Assembly: GCA_027922465.2 (NCBI GenBank)
Contig: BQMF02000058.1
Coordinates: 868,001 to 932,000, forward strand
Direction of reading: 5' to 3'
Source of the DNA: Turritopsis dohrnii
Taxonomy: Eukaryota; Cnidaria; Hydrozoa; Anthoathecata; Oceaniidae
Length of the DNA stretch: 64,000 nt
In this document: positions 62,701-64,000 of the stretch, piece after piece
How positions within the stretch are numbered: the first letter of the stretch is position 1
Layout of the letters: each line of letters starts with the position of its first letter
Made by a program: the position numbers and the translations under genes
Notes under the pieces: model-generated
Database searches by the model: none
What the model was told of the DNA's origin: nothing
What the model saw: only the letters and a program-made list of their open reading frames with translations

Positions 62701-63127
62701 AGGATATTATTCAGAAAAGACAGAGAATTGTAAGGAAATCTCTTTACTTTGCAGCAAAACCAGGTGTAAAATAATAGTTACGCTCATTGGTTTGAACAAC
62801 CACATCCAACTTTTTATATTCTATTGTCCATTTTACTTCCAAGTTGTCTAAACTGGAAATATTTATCTTCAGTGCCACTCTTTCTCCCATTATTAAGGGA
62901 TTGGGTGGTGCAACAATAGATAAGTCTAAACACAGATATAAACTCATTGAAACAATCTTGCATATCGTATCAAAAGAAAAATTGACCATCAAACTTACAT
63001 CTTAAATCTGGTTCTGCTAATATCGTATGTTTGGACTCATTCCTACTGACAAGGTTACTTGCAACAACAGTAACATGTTTAATGGAACCAAACTCTTTTC
63101 TGATATTGAAAGTGCAATACGGCTGTG
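25422..63127 (-). CDS. PKD1L: Polycystin-1-like / REJ-type receptor (PKD1 family), 50 visible exons, 5' end missing
   Basis: PKD1-family proteins are large 11-helix membrane receptors that pair with PKD2-type channels. Fifty exons join with GT-AG sites and consistent phases, giving about 2,449 residues from a split codon at 63127 to the stop at 25422. Domain order: Ig/PKD-like (1-243), REJ (about 243-760), GAIN with GPS-like end (about 760-1224), helix 1, PLAT (about 1273-1400), helices 2-6, TOP/polycystin domain, helices 7-11, coiled-coil start and Ser-rich tail (about 2120-2449). This is the architecture of sea urchin REJ proteins and vertebrate PKD1/PKD1L, not of PKD2, which lacks REJ, GPS and PLAT. 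The total may lack N-terminal exons beyond the window. The exact orthologue is not resolved. Introns carry many transposons; the largest are about 6.8 and 5.2 kb. Confidence 0.93.
26871..33363 (-). CDS. PKD1L: Polycystin-1-like exons: channel-like helices 7-11
   Basis: Exons 33261-33363, 32900-33001, 32541-32699, 32299-32433, 26871-27083. Helices include IFLGIMISLLLAYGY, MVVIAFGSVVCVSCLLD, KGGFMFFAALKCLYILKL (the polycystin S4-like helix), VYIMVLVVGFSIYW and FFLSVVMSFVAWLSV. The loop between the last two (PFPSIWMSMEYVMLHYQRLL) occupies the pore-helix position but lacks the acidic LGD-type filter of PKD2, as in vertebrate PKD1. A 5.2-kb intron (27084-32298) splits the region. Confidence 0.88.
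27111..27839. mobile_element. MITE 1, 729 bp, TA target duplication
   Basis: Terminal inverted repeats CAGTGTGTCCACGAGAA (left) and the complement of CAATGTGTCCACGAGAA (right), flanked by TA at 27109-27110 and 27840-27841, as for Tc1/mariner-type non-autonomous elements. It lies 27 bases from the 3' splice site of the intron 27084-32298. Confidence 0.85.
27924..28285. repeat. Two adjacent imperfect inverted-repeat elements
   Basis: 27924-28070 folds on itself: GTAGTTTATACG at the left pairs with TATAAACTAC at the right, and TTGTCTAATGTAAAT with ATTTACATTAGACAA inside. 28121-28285 has ends GTTCAGACGTGGCGATT and AATCGCCAGGTGTGAAC. Both look like small palindromic MITEs without coding capacity. 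Confidence 0.6.
28781..29492. mobile_element. MITE 2, 712 bp, long inverted repeats, TA duplication
   Basis: Arms of roughly 200 bp (CAGTGTGCTTCGTAATGTTG at the left, its complement at the right) enclose a spacer with an ATT microsatellite near 28968. TA flanks both ends (28779-28780 and 29493-29494). Arms differ in places, so it is not very young. MITE 4 at 32150 is a shortened relative. Confidence 0.85.
29495..31650. other. Intron interior of the polycystin-1-like gene, no gene seen
   Basis: AT-rich, no convincing coding sequence. 30671-30699 is a perfect-looking palindrome (TTTTGCGAAATTTGG and its complement), probably a relic of another small element with AATAAATCCACG motifs around it. 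Confidence 0.5.
31654..32110. mobile_element. MITE 3, 457 bp, TA duplication
   Basis: Ends CACGCTTTTTTTTTATAAGA and its inverted copy (AAAAAAAAAGCGTG), flanked by TA at 31652-31653 and 32111-32112. The interior repeats TTGTTCTTATTTT several times. No coding capacity. Confidence 0.8.
32150..32269. mobile_element. MITE 4, 120 bp, deletion relative of MITE 2
   Basis: Ends CAGTGTGTATC and CACACTG, TA at 32148-32149 and 32270-32271. Its right part (ATTATTTTGAAATTCGGTAT onward) matches the right arm of MITE 2. It lies 29 bases from the 5' splice site of the same 5.2-kb intron. Confidence 0.8.
33444..37738 (-). CDS. PKD1L: Polycystin-1-like exons: TOP (polycystin) extracellular domain
   Basis: Exons 37618-37738, 36578-36672, probable 45-nt exon 34624-34668, and 33444-33554; the domain ends in the exon 33261-33363. 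Typical residues: IHDFWNWSVTVIPQFVNYEN, DVDLWILGRAEIERS, FRINCGFSVE. The 45-nt exon keeps phase 2-2 and has a strong gtaagt donor, but it arises at the junction of a duplication, so it may be skipped; the frame is kept either way. The exon 33444-33554 is the source of the 151-bp tandem array next to it. Confidence 0.75.
33455..34052. repeat. 151-bp tandem array derived from a coding exon
   Basis: CCTGAGTTTCCCACAATATC recurs at 33523, 33674, 33825 and 33976, exactly 151 bases apart. Each unit, on the minus strand, contains a copy of the acceptor and most of the exon 33444-33554 (polycystin TOP domain). The three downstream units are almost identical to each other but differ from the true exon at the 3' side, where the donor is lost. 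On the plus strand the array gives a repeated but meaningless peptide. Confidence 0.92.
35049..35514 (+). mobile_element. Non-autonomous Helitron, first of a tandem pair (466 bp)
   Basis: Starts TCTATATATTAATAGCCGAT and ends with a hairpin GCCGCC-TT-GGCGGC directly followed by TAG, giving a CTAG terminus: the TC...hairpin-CTRR layout of Helitrons. The left neighbour is A, as expected for insertion between A and T. A GTTT microsatellite lies near the start. The core is related to 4680-4970 and 7690-8030. No Rep/helicase frame. Confidence 0.88.
35515..36346 (+). mobile_element. Non-autonomous Helitron, second of a tandem pair (832 bp)
   Basis: Begins TCTATATATTAATAGCCGAT right after the CTAG of the first element and ends with the same hairpin and CTAG; the next base is T of the host. 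The interior differs from the first copy after about 150 bp. No coding capacity. Confidence 0.88.
37470..37563. repeat. 22-bp tandem repeat, about four copies
   Basis: AGGGTGGATCATAAAGTACG units run head to tail with few changes. It lies in the intron between exons 37618-37738 and 36578-36672. Just upstream on the plus strand (about 37322-37420) a short acidic frame, rich in Asp/Glu/Ser, could be a transposon relic. Confidence 0.85.
37828..40951 (-). CDS. PKD1L: Polycystin-1-like exons: membrane helices 2-6 and linking loop
   Basis: Exons 40874-40951, 40662-40787, 40436-40529, 38922-38992, 38763-38808, 38538-38643, 38376-38490, 38194-38307, 37996-38069, 37828-37920. Hydrophobic segments: CIMVSVVFYVVSTLIFF, GFITVLSHYPIYFLLTS, AVGLVISFCIILFGCLF, WLQLILICLFLDIFFVNVFV and VLACMLLLFFSVLLF. 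A very basic loop (WKGHKQKKVKKKIVKK) follows the third helix, and another (YKKKLRLEKKELFKK) precedes the sixth. Helices 2-5 are less conserved in the family, so the exact acceptor of the exon 38376-38490 is chosen by phase. Confidence 0.8.
39280..40393 (+). pseudogene. Decayed non-LTR retrotransposon reverse transcriptase
   Basis: With several frameshifts and stops, the plus strand reads through reverse transcriptase motifs: NFRPISLLPVVSKVFEKII, VVLIDLSKAFDCLPHDL, LLGVPQGSVFGPIVF, and a C-terminal tail ending about FRAALAWNYLPSNLKQEKSL. The YADD segment is destroyed. It is inserted antisense in an intron of the polycystin-1-like gene and is clearly dead. Confidence 0.85.
41201..42399 (-). CDS. 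PKD1L: Polycystin-1-like exons: first membrane helix and PLAT domain
   Basis: Exons 42253-42399, 42120-42174, 41667-41773, 41475-41594, 41201-41300. Helix 1 is GAILPIYFLSGCLVVCMFLA. The PLAT/LH2 domain starts YSILVETGHMYGAGTSSR and continues CPHHLGDLTHLNLWHNNEGS, SPDWYIKQVVVNDV and ends NWLSLTKG, all diagnostic of the PLAT domain that follows the first helix in PKD1-family proteins. It lies on the cytoplasmic side and binds lipids and proteins in known members. Confidence 0.93.
42532..55756 (-). CDS. PKD1L: Polycystin-1-like exons: GAIN domain and degenerate GPS
   Basis: Exons 55657-55756, 54719-54814, 54530-54617, 54391-54444, 54151-54308, 50971-51028, 50633-50848, 49988-50262, 43113-43189, 42927-42976, 42713-42855, 42532-42609. 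The helical half (DPEKLFLFEKVYQKMNKL and neighbours) leads into a beta half (SSSSLLVIGRKMYGTL, NESGFSMNYPLDC). The end has the GPS cysteine and tryptophan pattern CQTW, CVPTNKSEEDSITCRC, but the expected HL-T/S cleavage residues are replaced by SKPLMV. Auto-cleavage therefore looks unlikely. The intron from 43190 to 49987 holds the Tigger element. Confidence 0.85.
43895..45445 (-). CDS. Pogo/Tigger transposase (CENP-B-type HTH, DDE_1), 516 aa
   Basis: Cuts and pastes its own element at TA sites in the nucleus. Residues 10-60 form a Psq-type helix-turn-helix (KSIAKKYCVPPNTLSYWVKN); 75-135 a CENP-B-type helix-turn-helix (ASEGWLDRWKHR). The catalytic triad is visible: D177 in NADEFSLFYQ, D281 in LIIDNCPAHP and D312 in TQPMDQGVIRALK, that is DD30D, the pogo signature. 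The C-terminus is acidic (EDDDDDEIEAHD). Starts at a true ATG at 45445 and ends 300 bp inside the left end. Normal length for the family and no stop or frameshift. Same strand as the host polycystin gene, within an intron. Confidence 0.95.
   Translation of the reverse strand: MATTQTTSRKKAVLTIKEKYLALKELEKEGTTKKSIAKKYCVPPNTLSYWVKNKSDIFTKYESGQYGAKRQKLSSGKYDNIDKAVYKWFVNARERTVPISGQIIREKALDFAKQFNEPDFKASEGWLDRWKHRQNIIYRIISGEEKSCTPEMTASWEETHLPTILSRYDLQDIFNADEFSLFYQMLPTNTYHAKGERCAGGKFSKVRLTGLAAGNALGEKLPMFVIGKSVTPRCFKGVKSLPCQYKAEKKAWMDSEIFTDYVKKLDAKFETAGRKIVLIIDNCPAHPEVTGLKAVELVFLPPNTTSKTQPMDQGVIRALKAYYRSNLVKRQIKFIDGGKEVPKINILEGMQILVKSWDAVSKDTVENCFKKAGISKEAQITSLNDADDPFKSLSDSISELKKREVDGDILNADDFVDIDFEVCTSKSIELTDEEIVEIVLNEDKDQNEPNLEDDDDDEIEAHDIPPKKPKQSELEEALQLLERWSLFDENGLEIRKQLNMITRKCQKHYIDSKKTM
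45446..45673. promoter_or_regulatory. Divergent intergenic region inside the Tigger element
   Basis: The 228 bases between the two start codons must drive both the transposase and the HIRAN frame if both are made from the element. It contains several CGTTCGAA-like repeats (AACGTTCGAAAATTAGATG, AACGTTCGAATTTTG, AACGTTCGAATG), possible protein-binding sites. No TATA box was assigned. Confidence 0.4.
45674..46096 (+). CDS. HIRAN-domain protein carried by the Tigger element, 140 aa
   Basis: A small uninterrupted frame reading away from the transposase. About residues 29-120 look like a HIRAN domain: HEYQKKWNAVIGEVLEA, then EPTNDIDKYAVAVCKKGDIV, then GHLPKG and a later VTGKR. The pattern EP.N..D..AVAV...G..VGHLP is the family's core. 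In HLTF the HIRAN domain binds 3' ends of single-stranded DNA; the role here is unknown. The start is the first ATG in the frame; a stop follows 300 bp before the right end. It is inside the inverted repeats, so it moves with the element. Alternative: a captured host exon, though its own ATG and stop argue for a complete gene. Confidence 0.8.
   Translation: MDLVSMIINETQPIEIILIKYYESNSTVMEYHEYQKKWNAVIGEVLEAKMEPTNDIDKYAVAVCKKGDIVGHLPKGKTGKFAKTIFYFLKSEMLCTCKVKVTGKRTNFGDDKGLRIPCLLQFSGPKENIELLKKLLEECK
47827..48122. mobile_element. Perfect hairpin and adjacent small inverted-repeat element
   Basis: 47827-47860 is a near-perfect stem (GGGATTTAGGA and GGCTATAGCC with complements). 47870-48122 has ends CAGTGGCGTAACTG and CAGTTACGGCACTG, inverted with one mismatch, typical of hAT-like MITEs; no clean 8-bp duplication was seen. 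Confidence 0.55.
48123..49987. other. Intron interior, no gene seen
   Basis: Right part of the 6.8-kb intron of the polycystin-1-like gene. Only short frames without family features. Confidence 0.5.
52047..52855. mobile_element. Inverted-repeat element with CAGGGTTGCCAG ends
   Basis: CAGGGTTGCCAG at 52047 and CTGGCAACCCTG ending 52855, with ATTTA on both sides. TTCCAGGTTTT motifs cluster just inside both ends (52080-52135 and 52735-52840), a subterminal repeat layout common in hAT-type elements. No transposase. Confidence 0.7.
53009..53581. mobile_element. 573-bp MITE with about 58-bp inverted ends and CTTGTG duplication
   Basis: Left end GGTCATTCCATATAATTGTG and right end its complement, with pairing continuing through CACCCACCATCTCCAATTTC. 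The 6-bp CTTGTG flanks both sides (53003-53008 and 53582-53587), which fixes the borders. No coding capacity. Confidence 0.85.
55879..56873. mobile_element. 995-bp inverted-repeat element, TA duplication
   Basis: Ends CCTTAGTTCCCTTAATTTTC and its near-complement, TA at 55877-55878 and 56874-56875. CGCG-containing repeats (TTTTCGCGCCCT) mark both ends. A broken plus-strand frame at about 56290-56490, with repeats of the type PETQ, may be a transposase relic. In the intron between exons 57094-57214 and 55657-55756. Confidence 0.75.
57094..60527 (-). CDS. PKD1L: Polycystin-1-like exons: REJ region
   Basis: Exons 60435-60527, 60262-60357, 58728-58933, 58359-58574, 57407-58223, 57094-57214. Landmarks of the receptor-for-egg-jelly module: INCSVFDNITFAWRI, FVIPATAFGLGEFSF, VLPITLNGSNSHDIDYP (the family's LDGS.S.DPD motif) and YDWNCYV. 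The 817-nt exon at 57407-58223 is by far the largest internal exon and holds a Lys-rich insertion (about KKQDNRFSLGKIPS) not expected in the core fold. For the last exon two donors 15 nt apart keep the same phase; I chose the strong gtaagt site. Confidence 0.85.
59190..60225 (-). pseudogene. Non-LTR retrotransposon fragment with reverse transcriptase core
   Basis: The minus strand reads VVLDGQ, INAGVPQGSVLGPTLFLFF, LAIYADDSTIYSC (active-site YADD intact), then WGEKWLVTFNSTKTKLLSVN and LGITFSQDFSW. One frameshift near 59735 moves the reading to a second frame with YLYKSTIRPCIEYCCHIWGG and SHRRSVASFCLFYKYFYGK, after which stops accumulate. The 5' part is absent. It lies in an intron of, and in the same direction as, the polycystin-1-like gene. 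Not functional. Confidence 0.88.
61094..63127 (-). CDS. PKD1L: Polycystin-1-like exons: N-terminal Ig/PKD-like modules
   Basis: Exons 62999-63127, 62748-62925, 61997-62081, 61343-61545, 61094-61226, in transcript order. The fourth and fifth resemble a PKD repeat: a beta strand with YDLKVSWHFDDGITHET, then KNMQLTHNFK, then CKYYVTINASNIVS. The W-x-FDDG pattern matches the W.FGDG core of PKD domains. The first two resemble a further Ig-like module (GSIKHVTVVASNLVS, then LEVKWTIEYKKLDVVV). The first exon begins inside a codon, so at least one more upstream exon exists. Confidence 0.8.
61728..61922. repeat. Cluster of AGGATC/GATCCT motifs
   Basis: About 15 copies of CAGGATCCT-like 8-10-mers, in both orientations and irregular spacing, fill 195 bases. 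It lies in the intron between exons 61997-62081 and 61343-61545. Confidence 0.8.
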
Positions 63128-64000
63128 CTAAAAGCAACAACACAATCTTTTTTACCCAAAATACAAATCAAAGATGCTTTGTCAGATGACAAAGATGTTA
63201 ATCTTAATTCAGTTAGAAATCAACAGAAAGCAGCATAATAATTATACAAGTCCTTAAGGATAGTCTCTAACCTCTAAACACATGTTCGATTTTTATGAAA
63301 TATCTCAGATACTAATACAGATATTAATTTTAATAAAAAATAAATTCCAAACAAGAAAAAAGATATCGAACCAATTTGACTTTTTCCGCGCCAATCGAGT
63401 TCCAAGTCCCCTCAGCCTCATTCATTTCTTGTGAAATTTACATCTACTGTGATCCTCATCACATCGTTAACAGAAGGTCACTTTTTCTTTAAAAGCGATA
63501 GATCTTTAACAATCGTTGTTTAATCATTGTTAACATCCTAATGCCGTATTTATGCATGATCTGCCTCGCTTATTCGTAAATTTCTCAGGTGTTACTAAAT
63601 ATTAGACAAAAATGAGGCAACCTTTTTCCCTAAGATCCCATTGGTTAGAATAAACATTGTTCCATTGATGTTTAAGTCAGAACAACAGCTAAAAAACCAT
63701 TGTCGAGATATCAATGATTTTAGTTTTTTCAATGATCAAACGTGTTTCCATATGTGAAATAATAATAATAACATATAATATTTATCTAAAAAACGTTGAG
63801 TAGAACATAAAAACACATTTTTTGGAAAACGTGCTTCTAAATTTAAATTTTTGACACCAGAAACTTAATCTATGATGAAAATTACATACGAAACACTAAA
63901 AGAATTAGGATTTTTTGAGCAAATAGGTTCGAGACTATCCTTAAAAACTGGAGTTATGAGTTATCTCAATACACAAAAGAAATCTAAAGAAAACATTGAA
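63128..64000. other. Upstream intron or 5' region, no coding sequence seen
   Basis: The first visible exon of the polycystin-1-like gene needs an upstream exon, but none with a fitting donor and family features was recognised here, so it is probably outside the window. Confidence 0.5.

Noticed and set aside
25422..63127. PKD2-type channel gene
   Set aside because: REJ, GAIN/GPS and PLAT regions, 11 helices and no acidic pore filter point to the PKD1 branch.
1..64000. Prokaryotic operons, ribosome binding sites, tRNA or rRNA genes
   Set aside because: The genes are spliced and animal-specific; no cloverleaf or rRNA signature was recognised by eye.

Overview
This is a window from an AT-rich animal (metazoan) nuclear genome. 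Two large, heavily spliced genes with ordinary GT-AG introns fill most of it. Their products, a plexin and a polycystin-1/REJ-type protein, are found in animals and close relatives. Many decayed non-LTR retrotransposons, a pogo/Tigger transposon, Helitrons and TA-flanked MITEs sit in the introns. I cannot fix the species. The repeat families and gene structures would fit a cnidarian or another early-branching animal, but that is an inference from style and not a search result.

Layout. 1-1901: upstream sequence and the end of an intron in the 5' leader. 1902-20775 (+): complete plexin receptor, modelled here as 40 coding exons whose phases all agree, giving 1,903 residues (signal peptide, Sema, three PSI, several IPT, one membrane helix, split RasGAP with an inserted Rho-binding domain). 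20776-25421: gene-poor spacer with one unrecognised Cys-rich reading frame on the minus strand (22314-22835). 25422-63127 (-): polycystin-1-like gene, convergent with the plexin gene. Fifty exons are visible, again with consistent phases, encoding about 2,449 residues: Ig/PKD-like, REJ, GAIN with a degenerate GPS, PLAT, 11 predicted membrane helices with a TOP (polycystin) domain, and a Ser-rich tail. Its N-terminus lies beyond the right edge or in exons I cannot see. 63128-64000: no recognised coding sequence.

Mobile DNA. The polycystin gene's introns carry most of it. The main items are an apparently intact 2.8-kb pogo/Tigger element (43592-46399) that holds both a transposase and a divergent HIRAN-domain reading frame; a pair of abutting Helitrons (35049-36346) inserted in one arm of a local duplication whose other arm keeps the empty site; a 151-bp tandem array made from a piece of a coding exon; at least five MITEs with TA target duplications and one with a 6-bp duplication; and two non-LTR retrotransposon relics. 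The plexin introns hold a 1.2-kb inverted-repeat element with GTTTAAAC arrays, a Helitron-related fragment, a non-LTR 3' end and a minisatellite.

How the genes relate. Plexin is a semaphorin receptor acting through Rap/Ras and Rho GTPases. Polycystin-1-like proteins are large membrane receptors that assemble with PKD2-type channels. Nothing in the sequence links the two functionally; they are convergent neighbours. Exon models were read by eye, so individual splice sites may be off, although phase agreement across both genes supports them.
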